Assembly: GCF_000276665.1 (NCBI RefSeq)
Contig: NW_004955470.1
Span: forward strand, 5,400,231-5,464,230
Direction: 5' to 3'
Origin: Chinchilla lanigera
Lineage: Eukaryota; Chordata; Mammalia; Rodentia; Chinchillidae
DNA: 64,000 nt
Shown: positions 41,501 through 56,500 of the stretch, one piece after another
Layout of the letters: every line of letters starts with the position of its first letter
Numbering within the stretch: position 1 is the first letter of the stretch
Position numbers and translations under genes: made by a program
The notes under the pieces: generated by a model
What the model saw: the letters and a program-made list of their open reading frames with translations, nothing else
What the model was told of the DNA's origin: nothing
Database searches by the model: none

Positions 41501-44500
41501 AAAAATGCCTGGTGTCTATCGAGGGCCTTTAGATAGAAACTCTGGAGAGTATCTCTAACTGTTGATCAACAACTACGACCCCTTTCAACCTGAAGCCAGA
41601 GCAGTCATCGCTCATTATTCCCTCACAGCATCTCAGGTTACTTCTTCAGAGGAAGGAATACTGTAGGCAACTGAATAGATAGAAATATTAAATGGAAATA
41701 TTATAGGCAGTCAGACAGCGCTGGGCCCTCAAGGGATCCAGTATGAAGACAAGATACCTTGCAACTGCGGAAGAGACACTTCTGCTGTGGGCCAGACCTC
41801 AGGACAAAAGATCAAACAAATGTACCTATATACCTCCCTAGGGATGGACATCAGAGATTGATATTCTAAATAGGTATCAATCACCTTGAAAAAGCCAGGA
41901 AGAGTCACTAACCAAGGGCCTACCGGAAAAGCCCGTTCTGTATTCATGTCTGCTTGCTACGCGACTCACTTCCCTTGATCCTGATTTAATCAATATTACC
42001 TGAACAATTATGCTTGTAATCTTACCGGCTGACCATAATTTTGCCCCACCTCCTGCCCACCCTGTGAGTTCTCATGTTTCCCACCTTGGACTCACTTCAC
42101 CTTGTGGTTTTTGCTCTTTTGTCCCTAGAAAAGACAGGTTTCTTGGCAACCCACTGGGGCTCCCTTCTGTCCCTCTCTCAGACAGAAGTTTTCTTTTTCT
42201 CAATCAATATATATTGTGCTCTTAAAACAAAATTGGCTTTACACTGCATCTTCCACGTGGTAGGCACTGATATAATTTCTGATCAGCTGGATCATATATG
42301 AAAGTAATGATAATGACAAGGATATCAGTGATCCATTCCAATAATGGCCCCTATATCAATTAAAAATACAAACTTTATGAAGAAACTAATAATGGTAAAA
42401 TTGGAATTCTGCTTCTTCACACTTCAAAAAAAATCAAGCAGGGCATGGTGGAGCACATCTGTAATACCAGATACTCAAGAGGCTGAGGCAGGAAGATTGC
42501 CAGTTTAAGGCCAATCTGGGCAAAACAGCAAGACCCTGTCTCAAAAATAACAATTTCTTTAAAAATCACGTTTTTAAAAAATCATGTTTAGTTAAGTGAG
42601 ATATGGTTTACTAAGACATGAATGATAAACAACTCACAATGAGAGGATAAAGGGAGGCAGATGGTGGTGGTAGTTTTAAGGTATATGTAAAACAATAATA
42701 TTCCTTCCTTCTGAAGGAGCTCCCTATTCTCCCATTGAGGAATGGGAGCTATATTTAATGATTCACTTTTAATGAAGTGGTTATGGTAAAAGTGATCATA
42801 TTTAACTTTTAAATCTGGTCACAAGAGACCCTGCAGATTCCTCCTTGCTGTCTCTCTTGATCATACAGAATCCATCAACCCTAGAAAGAAGTCCACTCAG
42901 CAAGGAATGAGGCCTCCTGCAAGAGCCAGCCGCCATCTCAGTGAGCCATTTCTTACTAGTCAAGCCATGACTGCAGCCAGCCATCTTCTTACTGACTGTG
43001 TTCTGTTAAACTGTGAAACATAACCACTGAGCTTTTGCATTCCCAACCCATGAAACCTGAGCTGTAAATATCTGCTGTTTGAAGCTATTAAGATTTAGAA
43101 GTAAGTTTTTACACAGCAATAGATAATACAATGCTCAAAACATTTTAATGAAAGAAGTTACTCTGTTAATTTAGAAATATGACTAAAAGTAAGCTCTCCA
43201 CAGTAAATAAATTTAACACACACATATTTTAGCAGTTAGTGTGGAGTGTCAACATGACCACTTGCGGCGTCCTCCCTGGGACTGGGGAGTGCATGTCCCT
43301 CGGTGTCTGAGTGGGCCGTGGAGGCGTGGCCTTGAGGCTCTACCTGGTTACCCACAGCTTCTTCTCTGCCACTGTTCCCCTGCTCTGCTTCTGCGCCACT
43401 GTGAACTAAGCAGCTTTGCTTCGCCGTGCCCTTCTGTCATGACGTTCCTGGCGCTGAGCCAGCCAACCAGAGTCTAAATCCCCCAAAACGATGAGCCAAG
43501 TTAGATCTCTCCTTTAAATTGTGGGTGTCAGATATTGTATGTCAACAAGACAGATAACATAACTATATCAATTCCACATGAACTTTACAGCAGCTCTGGC
43601 TACTTCCACATATATAGAGCATTAATCTTGAACACTATAGGAACCCAACATTCTTTCTTAGCAATCATATTAGAAATTCTAATTTCAATCTCCATCCCAA
43701 AAAATAGGCAGAGAAAATCTTCCAGTTTCTTTTATAATGTTTAGACTATAAGCCTCCAGTGCAGACCCAATGACTTAGGGGTGGTGATACATGTTAGTGT
43801 TCATATCACATGTACATACTGGCTGTACATATTTCTAACTCCCTTCCCACCCTTGGAATTCATTTAATGAGCTGATGATTTCTTCATTTCAGGGCATTCT
43901 ACCAATCCAAAGCACCCGTTTCCATCTTGCCCTCTACTAAATATCCCATGTTTTCACTGCATCAGTCATCCTTTCCCCAAGACTACTGCCCACCTCTTCC
44001 TCAAAAGCTTGAATAGCATTTTAATTCTGAAATATACCCAACATTTCACTTTGCTAGAAATACTCTTCTGAGCCAGGCAAAATTTCCAGCTGTAAACTTA
44101 GTATCTTAGGTAAATCCTAGCTTGTGTATTTCAGATGTTTTCCAATTCTGAAACGTTTCCTTTTACTAGCAGAGAATTCACCCTGCCACACTACTCATCC
44201 TCTCTCTAGGATATACACACTAGGCAATACCTCTGAATGGATGACATCTAAAAAGGGCACTGCCATTGGAGCTCAGCCACCTATGCTTCCATCAGTCTTG
44301 GGAAGAGCACAGTTACTCTTTAATCCCAAGAAAACAAGGAAGATATAATAACTGTTAAATTTTATAATTTTTATAATTAAGATTAAAGCTTCACTCTATT
44401 TACCATTAAACTATGAATCAAGCATAACTATTCTTGCAGAAAGTAACAATGCAAATGTCTAAAATAGTCAAACTACTTTTAAGTGTCTGTAATGGTTGAT

Positions 44501-47500
44501 ACATTGTGTCAACTTGAGAAGTTTAGAAGTTTAACTAAATGATTCAGAAGGGGTCAGGGTCCTCACTTTGTAAATACCCTCATCCTGTGCAAGAGGAGGG
44601 CATGGAGATGGTGTGAGTGCTACACCTTTCCTAGTGGGTGGTAGCCTGCTTACAATATGAGACTGAAAGAGGGTTGCTCTTCCCCTCTTCCTGCTCTTGT
44701 TGCTTTTGCTGTCTTCTGCTGTCATGAAGTGCTGCCCCTGTGCCATGCAAACCTGATTTGGAACCAGCTGATTATGGACTGAAACCTCCACAAACTGTGA
44801 GCTAAATACACATTTCCTCCCTTAACTCTGGGTGTTGGGTATTTTGTCTTGGCAATGAGAAAAAAGTAACTAAGACAGCGTCCCTCAAATATTTTAGTAG
44901 AAAGTAAATTATTCACCAATTATTAAAACAACCCATTATTACATTCTCTCAAGTAGTTCGACTAAGGACCCCTTTGAACAACACTGCTAGAGATGTGTGT
45001 GCCCTTAATATATTTTATATATTTAAATATTCCATTAGTATTTGACTTTCCACTAATTTAGACTGACTTATCCTTCACATAGTATAAATATAATAGGTTA
45101 CTGCATAAAAACCAATATGATTCTAGAGTTTATCAACAAGGCATTTGCATTTCAATTTACTTTAACAAATAATATCTCACTAACAGGTTCTCTGATAATT
45201 TACTGAAACAAGTGCTTCATTATATGCTGTAGGACTGAGTACATTAAAGAATATTTATAAAATAACATGTAATAATGATTTGCTTTGGGAAATTACCTTA
45301 TTACAGACAGAATTTATTAATTTTGTGATAAATGAGATCAACACCAATAAGGACAAAATCACACATTATCATTTAAAACATCATTATAAGTTATGTCCTG
45401 CTTGTAAGTCATTAGGCAGCAATGATAAATGAGATTATCTTCATTTTATAATTATGTTTAAATCTTTAGTTTCTAAGTTTCATGACAGAGTATTAAAATT
45501 CAATCAAAAAATGTTTATTAAAATATCTTAAAACATTAATATGTGGCAATGGCCCAGTAAAGGACAAATGAATCAATGAAACCAAATTCAGAAACACATT
45601 CAGAGAGGCAGAACTTAGTATCTCTGAAGTAAAATAGTACTTCAAATCAGTGGGGAAAGAAAAGGGTAGTCAACTCACTTCCTACCAGAAGAAAAACAAA
45701 TTCCAGAAGTACTAAAAATTAAGATTATTAAAATATATCAAAAGAAAACTTAAGAAAATATTTTTCTAATTCTTGGAGTGATAAGGCCTTCTGAAGAAAG
45801 ACCCAAACTCAGAAGTCAATAAAGAATTTGCAAACTGAACTACATAGAAATTTAAATTTGGGTAAAAATCTAAATTAAAAGTATGAAATAGGGGCTGGGA
45901 GTTTAGCTCAGCGGCACAGCGCCTGCCTGGCAGGTGCAAGGTTGTGAGTTCGATTCCTGGTACCGGAAAAAAAATAATAGTAATAAAATAAAAGTATGAA
46001 ATAAGTCATATGTATGAAAATAAGAGAAATGAGAATAAATGTACTGTCTACAGAGAGAATTGGAGAAGGGAAGCAAAACTGTATGTACAGAACATACCTG
46101 TTGCTTTGAAGTGTACGCAGTGACTACATACTACTTAGAAAACTTTTTGGGGAGTGAGAACAAACCCTTTAGAGCTTTCAGTACATCATGTGTGCCACAG
46201 GTTTGCCACACTGGCCTACAGCCATACCGCCCTGAACACGCTGGATCTCATCTGATCTCCGAAGCTAAACAGGGTCAGGCCTGGTTAGCACTTGGATGAA
46301 AAAACTTTTTGAGCAAAAACTGTTTTACAAAAATGTGAGAAATAATATAATTTAATCATTAGGATAGACACTGCAGTATAATGACAAATCTAGAAAGTTT
46401 CCAAATGGCATGAGAACGTCATTTTCTCATTGTATTTAATAATTACATGTTTAAAGTAGAATTAAAATCTTGATCAGTGGTAAATCTAGCAGTACCTTTG
46501 CTTCTTCAAGTTCCTTATCAGCGGTATCCACCACAAAATTTTTCTCTTCTTCTAGTTGCTCTGCTAGTTGGTCAATTTTAATCAATTCTTTACAAAGATG
46601 CTCATTGTGGCTGGTTAAATCATCTACTTGACTGCTTACCACCTCCTTACTATCCAAGAGTTTCCTAACATATTCTTCCAAGCCATGATTTGTCTGTTTG
46701 AGATCTTCAATCTGTTACAATTAGAAAGAAAATAATCCCATTAAAAGATCTCCTTAGCTTCCTTCTGAGAGCAGTCAGGTAAATGGAATCAGAAAGGGAG
46801 ATTTATTTCCCTGGCAAGGAGACCTAACTGTGCAGCATTTTGTGCTTTCTAAATTTTATACTATGCAAGTCTAACACCTATTAAAAATATATTAGAAATT
46901 TTTAAATAGTTTTTGTTTATTAATTGTGGTGCTGGGGATCTAAACTAGGGTCTTGTGCATGCTGGACAAACACTCTACCACTGAACCACAGTGGTAAATT
47001 TCACATCTGTATCTTTCAAGACAATTTATAGTTTATTTTAAACGGAATTTCAGCACTATTAATTTTTAACTGAGTGATTCAAAAAGTAACCAAATATTCA
47101 TATCTGCCATAAACCCTATTTAATAAATTTAAATAATTATTAAGAGTTCTTTAAATTTCTAGCTACTGTTATCAAAATATGTTAACTCTTTCGAAACTCT
47201 TTTTGAACACAGTAACTTACTTGACTAAGCTAAATACCAAATCACCCACGTATCTGCTGCCCAATATAGAGGACCACAGCCTTCCTTTCCAGCCCAATAT
47301 CAGTCAATGGATGAAGAAAAGGGCCTTTTCTACCACAAAGGTATCCAAATGCCTTTAAAAGAAACAACAAAAACAACACAGTAGACCCATTTACCAATTA
47401 TTACAGGAATTATAGTATTTTCCAAAAACACAAACTTAAATAAGTACCTGCCCTAAGAGAATTTTTGCTTACTTAAGGAAATATAATACATTAAATGTAA

Positions 47501-50500
47501 TCACAAAAATGTCTATAAGATAGTTATGGCACAAATACTTTTCCATAGTATTTGTCCCTTGTGTACTTATCAATTATTTATCAAGTACCTATTGCGTTGG
47601 TATCCTATAGAAGAAATAACAAAAAAAGCTAATGAGAAGACAGTCTAAGTTTTTAAGGAATATCTGAAATAGCTAAATCCCCAATGTCTGAGTTCTAAAA
47701 TTAGTCTTCCCCTAACCTTGCCTTTTTCAACTGACTATAGCAATATCTTCTTCCAAAACATCAAAATCAACAAAGTTTACTTTAAAAAATAAAATATATT
47801 TGTCACTAAAGAACATTCTATAAGTCATGTAACATTTTTAACTATGCTACAATGCCATGTATTATATTAAATAAATACATACCAAGAAGCACGATAATTC
47901 ATTGTTTTAATTCAACACTTGCTTTGGCATTTTTTGTAAGGCACACTAACTTAGGAGATTTAAAGATAAATTACCAAAAAGGAAAAACAAAAAAAATTTG
48001 AACTCTTTTTTAAAGAAAAGGGAAACTAGAAATGCACTATTTCCTTAATTGGGTCTTTTATCACAATTGGCCTGAATTTCAGAACTACTTCTTACTCTTC
48101 TTTGGCCTATTCCTATACTGACAAAAACTCTTTGAAAGCGCTAATTTGAAGTCATTCCTGTAACCTGATGGCACCAGGTGACACCAAGATGAAAAAATGC
48201 CATTTGTGATCCCAGACCTACTCACCTGTCCAGCCTGACTTGCCACGATCCCCAGTATACAGAGTATGCCAAAAAATGTATACACACTTCAGGAAAAGAA
48301 AAATAATATGATGATTTTTCAACAAACAGTGTTACCCTCATATGGGGGACCCTAGAAGACATCGTATATTGCAGAAAACCTACTACGTTGCCAGCCCTTG
48401 GAAAAGAAATTGAAAAATGGATGTGCAGCAATCTCAATGGGCCAATGTTACCCAAGGAGCAAAGTTCACCATACCAATAAATATCTGGAAGTTAATGGCC
48501 ACCACTTTGAGCAGCTCTTGTAATTTTAGAGGTCAAAGGTACCTTGCAGTAATCTCGCGATGTCACTGGAATTTAGTATTGAAATATTTGCACATTTTTC
48601 TTCCCCGCAAGTGTGTATAAATTTTTTTGACAGACACTGTATATACCTAAGCTCTGAGACACACTGTAAGAAACCTCATTGAACTCATTTAAAAACATGT
48701 TTTAGGAGAATTGTTGAAATGTTACACACTATGTCACAGAATTTTTCTTTTGAAAATCCTCCAGGAAAAAAATTAGCTTAGGTTTCAACTTCAGAAAAAA
48801 AAATTCCTATTTTGGAGATTTGGTTTGTTCTTACCCTAATGGGTATGGATTATTTAATTAATAATTCCTTTCTGCGTCTGCTTCATGGAAATTTAAAGCC
48901 AAATTTTCCCAAGGAGATATCCAATTTTTATTTCTTCCATTAATATGAGTAGTCTGTGTCTTCATTCAAATAAAATAGGTATAATAATCTATGAATAATA
49001 ATCTATAGTGTGTATGTGCCATATTTTCTTTATTCATCTGTTAATGAAAACCTGTGTTGATTCGATCTTAACAACTGTGAATAGGGCCACAGGAAACATG
49101 GGAAGGCAGGTAGCTCTTCTGTATGCCAACTTAGTTTCCTTCACGTATACAGCCAGGAATGGTAAAGTTGGATCACATGGTAGTTGTAGCTTTTTGAGGA
49201 ACTTTCATATATTTTTCCATAGTGGCTACACTATTCACATTTCCACTCAGACTTTATAAGGGTTCCTTTTCCCTGACATCATTGTGAGTATTTGTTATTT
49301 TTTATCTGTTTTGATAATAGCCATTCTGCTGAGGGTGAGGTGAAATCTCAATGTAGTTTTGATTTGCATTTCCCTGATGGCTACAGATGTTGAGCATCTT
49401 TTTGCATACTAATTGGCCAAGAATAATGATTTTTCTCCTCCCCCTCCTTCTTCTTCCTTTACTTTTACTGGCACATATTTGGAGTACATAATGATCACAT
49501 TCATCATGTAAATTTGGTACATGTACATAACACATTTTAATTCTTTTTATATACCCTTCCCCTCCACTACTTTCCTGGTCTATGTCATGGTCCCCTTCCC
49601 ATTTGCAAAAAATTTGTCTCCCTGTTTCCTATTATCTGTTAGTTTGTTCTTATTTATACTTTGGCTTTCTCATGTAAGATAAGCATGTGATATTTAAGTG
49701 TATATCTCACTTATTTCACTTAACATTATGCTCAAGGTACATTAATTTTCCCTCAAAAGACTCAAATTCCTCTATATAGAAAAGGCTATAAATACTACAT
49801 TTTGTTTATCTACTCATCTGCTGATGAAGATAAAGGCAGTTTCCAAGATTTAGCTATTATGGGTTATACTTCTCTAAATATGGGTATGCATATATCATTG
49901 TAATATGATGTCTTTAACACTTTCAGGAAGATGCCTAGAAGAGTAATCAGCAGCTGAGTCAAGTGGCATTTCTAGTTTTAGCTTTTGGAGCACTTTCCAA
50001 ATTGATTTCCTTAGGTTGTACTAGCTTACATTTCCACCAACAATGTAGAAGGGTTCCTTTTTCACAGCCTCACCTGCATCCATTGTTTGGTTTCTTGATG
50101 ACAATAATTCTTTCTTGAGTAAGATGGAATTGCAGTTTTAAATTTCATTTTTCTAATGCCCACAGATGTTGAGTGTTTTCTCATATATTTAAATTTCTGT
50201 ATAGTTGTACATCTTCTGGCATGTGTATTCATTTCAATTGTCCATTTTTAATTGGGTCTTTTATTTTGAGGGTCTCTTTTTTTAAGGTCTTTATTCTGGA
50301 AAATTAGTCCCATCTGAGGAGTACCTGGCAAAAAATTTTTCTCATTCTGTAGGTCTCTATATCCTATTGGTTGCTTCCTCTGCTATGGAGCTTTATAATT
50401 TGATATAACCCCATCTGTTGATTCTTCAAGTTATTTCTCATGCAACTGGGGTTCTGCTCAGAAGTCTGTGCCTACATCTATGTCTCTGAGAGTTTACCTA

Positions 50501-53500
50501 TTTAATCTTTCAGCAGGTTACGTGTTTCTGTTTTAATATTTACATCTTTGGCTTGTACTTCTTGGAAATGCCTGTTCAGCTCATTTGCCCATTTATTAAG
50601 TGGAATACTTGTTCTTTTGATGTTTGATTTTTGTCTTTAGTTCTTTACATGTTTTGGGTATTAGTCTTCTCTCAGATGAACAACAATGACTTTCTCCCAT
50701 TCTGTAAGCTGTCTCTTTGCTGTCAATCATTTTCCATGTTGTGCAAAAATTTTATAATTTGAGATAGTCCCATATGGCAATTGTTGCTTTTATTTCCTGA
50801 ACTAAAACAGACCTATTCTAGAAACTGTTTCCTGTGCCAAGATAGTGAAGTATCTCTCTCCTATGTTTTCCTCTTGTAGTTTCAAAGTCTTACATTAAGG
50901 TCCTTGACCCATTTATAGTTTATTTCTGTGCAGCGTGAGAGAGAAGGACCTAGTTTCAAACTCGATACCAAGTTTTCGATGGACACTGCATTGAATCTGT
51001 AGATCACTTTCAGTGGAGCACAATTTTAAAAATATTAATTCTCCTTTTCCATTAACACAGGAGATCTTGCCGTATTCTAGTATCTCCTTTAATTTCTGTC
51101 TTCAGTGTTTTATCATTTTCACCATAGAGGTCTTTTACATCCTGGGTTTAAGTTTAGTCACAGGTTTGGGGGGTTCTGTTTTGTTGAGGATACAGTGAAT
51201 GGAACTGTTCTTCTGATTGTTGTTGTTGTTATACTGGGAATTGAACCCAGGACTTTCACATTGAGCTACATCCCAAGATCCTTTCTGTTTTAACAGTCAC
51301 TAGGCTGCCTTGACTAGGCTTAAACTTGTGGTCCTCCTGCCTCAGACTCCCAGAGTGCTGGGACTACAAGTATGTGCCATCATTCCTGACTCGCTGGTTT
51401 CTTTCTCATTGAGTTCATTACTGATACAGAGGAAACCTGATGATTTTTGTGTGTTGATTTTGTATCCTGCTAGTTTGATGAATTTGTGTATCAGTTCTAA
51501 GAGTCCTTTGGTGGAGCCTTTAGGATTTTCTCAGTATAGAATATCACCTGCAAACAGGTATACTTTGACTTTCTCCACTCCTATTTTATCCCCTTTCTTT
51601 CCACTGCTGACTGCTTTGGCTAAAGTTTCAAGTACTGCACTGTATTGCAATGACAAATATAACTAAAATATTGTGCTTAGTCACATTTTGGTATCAAGGT
51701 AACAGTAGCTTCTTAGAATGAAATCTGGAAACATTTATTCTCTTTCCATTTTATGAAATAGTTCAAGGGGAATTGGTGCTAGTTTTCTTTAAAAGTGTAG
51801 AACTCAACTGTAAATCCACCTGGTCCTCAATTTTTATTTTCACCTGAACCTCACTGCTTGTGATTGATCAATCTAGACTTTTAATATCCTCTTGGCTCAG
51901 TTTTGGCAAGTCATACATGTCTAGTTTTCAACCTCTTTTAGAATTTTCCACATTTAATGGCATGTAATTTTTCAAAATATTAATGATCCTATGGATTTCA
52001 GCAGTATTCAATATTCCCTTTTCATGTTTGCTTTCATTTATTTAGAGCTTCTCTTGCTTAGTTCAGCCAAGGGTTTGTCAGTTTCCTTTATCTTTGCAAT
52101 CAACTGTTTCAATAATCCCTTTAATAATTTTTAGTCTGTACTCCATTTATTTCTCCTCTGATCTTTACTGTTTTTTCCTTTCTACTAACTTTGGGTTTAG
52201 TTTGCTATTTTTAAACAATTTTTTGATGTATCATTAGGTTGAGATCTTGATGTTTTTCTAATGTAGGTGCTCACAGCTATAAAATTCCTTCTTATAACTG
52301 CTTTCACTGTATCCCACAGATTCTGGTATGCTGTGTTTCCATTTTCAATTCATTTTAGGACATTTTTTATTTCCTTCTGATTTCTTCAATGGTTGTGAGA
52401 CTGAGATAGATAGATCAATCGATCAATCTTGGGTTTTTTTGAGACAGGGTCTCACTATGCAGTTCAGAATGGCCTTGAATTCACTATGTAGAAAAGGCTG
52501 GCCTCAAACTCAGTGGTCCTCTTGCCTCAGCCTCCTAAGTACTGGGACTACAGGTGTGCCACTACACCTGGTTCAAAAATTTTTTGTTTTCTTGAGACAG
52601 GATCTCACTATGTAGTTAAAACTGCTCTTAAACTCACTATGAAACTCAGGCTGGCCTGTAACAGTAATCCTCCTGACTCAGCCTCCTAAGTGCTGCAATT
52701 ACAGGCACATGTTACCATGCCCAGCTCAAAAGTATATTTTTTAATTTCCATGTTTTCATATAATGTCTATACTTTCACTTACTGTTGACTTCTTTCATTA
52801 CGATTCAATAAAATGCAAGAAACTATTCCAATTTTTGTGTATTTGTTAATACTTTATGCCTGAAATAGCTATTTTGGAAAAAGTTTCATGTGTTGATGAA
52901 AAGAATGTGATTCTGCTATTGTTGGATAGAATAGTCTGCACATCTACTAAGTCCATTTGGTCTAGAGTGTAATTTAGTTCTGGTATTGGTTTTTTTTTTT
53001 TTTTACTGACTTTTTATCTGGATGATCTATCCACTGGTGAGAGTGGGGTACTGAAGTTACTCATTATTATTGTACTGGGGCCTCTCTCTCCCTTTATGTC
53101 CTATAGTGTTTTTTAAGAAAATGAGAAATTGGGTTCTCTCTTTATATATACATATGTGATCATTATATTTTTTTGATGAATTGTTCCCTTTATCAATATA
53201 TGTGACCTTATTCGTCTCTTCTGATTTTGGCTTGAAGTCTATTTTGTTAGATATGAGGGCAGCTTCTCCTGCTTGCTTTCAATTTGTTTAGAGTATCATT
53301 TTTTATCCTTTCATTTTGTGCCTGTGTATGTCTCAGCCAATCAGGTGTTTCTTGCAGACAGTGAACGGTTGTTTCCATCTTTTAAATTGGAAAATTAAGA
53401 CAATTTACATGCAGGGTTATTACTGAAAGCTATCTACTGGTTCCTATCATTTTGTTCTTCTGGTTGTTTTGAATAATCTGTTTATTTCTTTCTCTTAAGC

Positions 53501-56500
53501 ATCTTAGAGGTCTGATGATATAGTGAATTGATTTTTGTCTACTCTTCTAGTGAGATTTCTTGTACTTAAGATTGTATTTATCTTATTTCTTCTGTGTGTA
53601 GGATTCCTTTAGTATCTTCTCTAACCTTTAGCGCTCATAAAGTCCTTTAGTTTAAGCTTATCTTGAAAAGTCATTATTTGTTCTTCAGGCATAGAGAATA
53701 GTAATCTAAGTTTGTAGGCACTGTCTTTCAGAGCTTAAAATACATCATTCTGTGTTCTCCTAACCTTTAGAGTTTCTGCTAAGAGATTTGTTTTTCTGAT
53801 GGGTTTGCCTTTGTAAGTGACTTAATGTTTCTCTCTTGCAGCTTTTAATACTGTCTTTGTTCTGTACTTTAGGCAATTTAACTACAGTATGATGTGGACA
53901 GGTTCTTTTTGGTCATGTCTCAGAGTTCTAAATTCTTCCTATACCTAGAAGTTCTTATCTTTTCCATGATTTGAAAATTTTTCTATTATTTCACTAATAG
54001 GTTTTCTATTCCTTCAGCCTATACCTCTGCTCCTTTATGTGCATCTAAGATTCACATGTTTGGTCTTTTGTGTCACATGGATCTTACATGTTCTGTTCAT
54101 ATTTTTATTACTGTCTGCGTATGATAATTAATCAACTTTGTCTTCAAGCCTTGGATTCTTCTTGATCCAACCTACTGGTGCTTTCAAATTTTTATTTGAG
54201 TTTTTCATTTCTAAGACTTGTTTCATTCTTTTCCAGGACCTCTATCTTTTTAGTAAATTGCTTTTCATATCCTCTTTTGTTTTCCTTTAATTGCATCATC
54301 TCTGAATTCACTGACTGTTTTTAAAGTCAGTGTTTTGAATACTTCATCCAGCATTTCATCCACTTCATTGTCTTTGGATTTAGCTAGCGTACAGTTACAA
54401 GCTTTTGGAGGCATCATGTTGCCTTGGTTTGTTCATTGCTCGTGTTTCTGTATTGAGGTCTGTGTACCTCCTGAGATGGGTATCTCTTCCATTTTTATGG
54501 GAGGGTCTTTTTAGCAAGCAGTCTTTTCTTGAGGGCTTGATACCCAGTACCACTCAGAGGAAAAAAAACATAGTTAACAACACAAAAACATCAGATATAG
54601 AAAAAATAGTAAAACCCAATTAAGAGCAACAACTATACCACCAATAACAGTAGAAATGAAAGGGAAAAGTGCAAGATTAATGAAAAAGTTCCAAGTTAAG
54701 AAAAGTAAAATTAATAGTTACAAAATAATTTTAAAAGGTGGTAGAAAAAGGGAAAAAGATAAAAATGATAAAGATGAAGAGATAAGAATAGGTAAATAAA
54801 ATTAGATAACAGAAAAACTGAGAAGAAAAGGAAAAATAATGAGCCCCAAATTCCTCCTAGCCAAAGTACTTAGATTGAAGAAGCTTCTCTCCAGATCTTC
54901 TACACGGAATCTACTAGGTATGGGGGGCTCAGGGGCACCATCTGAGGCCTATTGTAGTTCTTCTCAGTTCTCACCAACAGGCAGTTGCTGTATGCAGGCT
55001 AAGCCTGCTTCATATTTCCCACCATGTTGATTAAGCATATGTTGTCTGCAGTACAGCTGATTTCACTCCAGAAGCTTATGATATATACACACCCAGAGCA
55101 GCCACTAGCCCAAAAGTACTTCCCCAAGGTATGTGGGCCAGGCAGGCAATCACTCCAAGGACCCTTTTGATTGCTCCAAAGGCCCTCTGTCTGTATATGT
55201 AGGAAGTGTGGTGAAATTTGGAGCCAACAGAAGCCCCAATGAACCTTGGTGGTATGTGGTCAGGGCATATTCCAAAGGCCCTCAGCATGGCCAATGTCCA
55301 AATGGCAGCAAATCCCCAAATGCCTCAGAGAATGGGGGAAGCAAAAGTAAACCACTGAGTTCTGTGTTGGAGATGGGCTGTCATAGTTACCTTCTCATTG
55401 CTGGAACAAAAATAACCAAAACTCTTACAAATTAAAGGAAGATAGGTTTATTTATTTTCGCTCACAGTCTGTAGAGGTTTCAGTCCATAGCTGGCTGGCT
55501 CCAAGGCGAGGCAGCATGACAGAGGAGCATCAAAGAGGAGAAACAGTTCATGGCATGACGGGCATGAAGAAGCAGCCTGCCTTCTCCTTTCCCGTTTTCT
55601 TCCATCCAGGCTACGAGCCTACTGGTGCCAAACACACTCAGGGTGGATCTTCCCTCTTCAGTAAATCCATCATCCATACCCAGAACTATGCTATAACAAT
55701 CAGTGGATTGATCCAGTACCACACACCCATGATCCAGTCACTCCTAAAACCCTCATCTATGAGCTCATGAGGCTTTGAGGGAATATCTATATATAAGCCA
55801 TAACATGGGAAAATCCAGCCTCAGTCTCAGCAATGTAAGTTCTGGCACCAAAACCACAAGCAACTAGTCTCTTCTTTCACCACAGAGGTGAAGAACCACT
55901 GACCACTGGCCCCTCCACAGCCTATGCACGTGTTGTTTGAATTTCTCAGGGGCTTTGTGACAGATGCTCCCCATCCCCACACATCCAGTCATAACATCCA
56001 GGGACAGTGAACTGTGACTATTCCATGTCTACTTATCTTCACAGTCGTTTAGTTCCTAACAATAGCCTCCTTCTCAAGACAGCTTCTAGTTAAGCTCTCT
56101 AAAAGAATGCAAGTGATGTAATTCTTCTCTAAAGCCAGCTGGCTACACAGCATTCACCAACGTCAAAGCAAATCCCTGCACTGGATGTAAAGCTTGTAAG
56201 AACTGTGGGTTTCTCCCAGCACTGCTAGACTTTATTCTGGGGGGCACCTGCAGTTTCCAGGCTTACTTGTGCTTGCAGCATTGAGTTTCCCTCCCACCCT
56301 CAATCCAACCTCCAAGCCAGGGTTGGTGCTACAGATTGCTTTGTACTTTTCTGAGTTGTTTAATACTTCTCATTTTCCTGTCATCTTTTTGATTCCTGGA
56401 ACTCTTCCTCTTTTTTTCCTCAAAATATACTTTGTCCTTTGTTACTCTGACTCTCTAAACTTGCAAAGTTGTGTGAAGATACTTCTATTCTGCCATTTAC

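Larger units (their letters stand above)
48960..54400 (-). mobile_element. antisense L1 block (several fragments)
   Basis: Reads as L1 in reverse. 3' UTR/ORF2-end pieces lie at about 48990-49400 and 49680-50200, and ORF2 at about 50330-54100. An example is gaatatcacctgcaaacagg at 51539-51558, the antisense of an ORF2 segment. Repeated 3' landmarks show that more than one element is stacked. B1 copies interrupt it. No intact ORF. Confidence 0.75.

Noticed and set aside
41230..42260. Retroviral gene in the ERV-like remnant
   Set aside because: The short openings show no recognisable gag, pol or env sequence, and the interior is about 0.6 kb only.
45891..45988. tRNA gene call (A and B boxes)
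   Set aside because: This is an ID SINE with a poly(A) tail and target duplication; the same holds for the other twelve ID copies.
46039..46299. 86-codon plus-strand ORF
   Set aside because: Its 3' half is the 5S rRNA pseudogene and its 5' half has no similarity that I know of.
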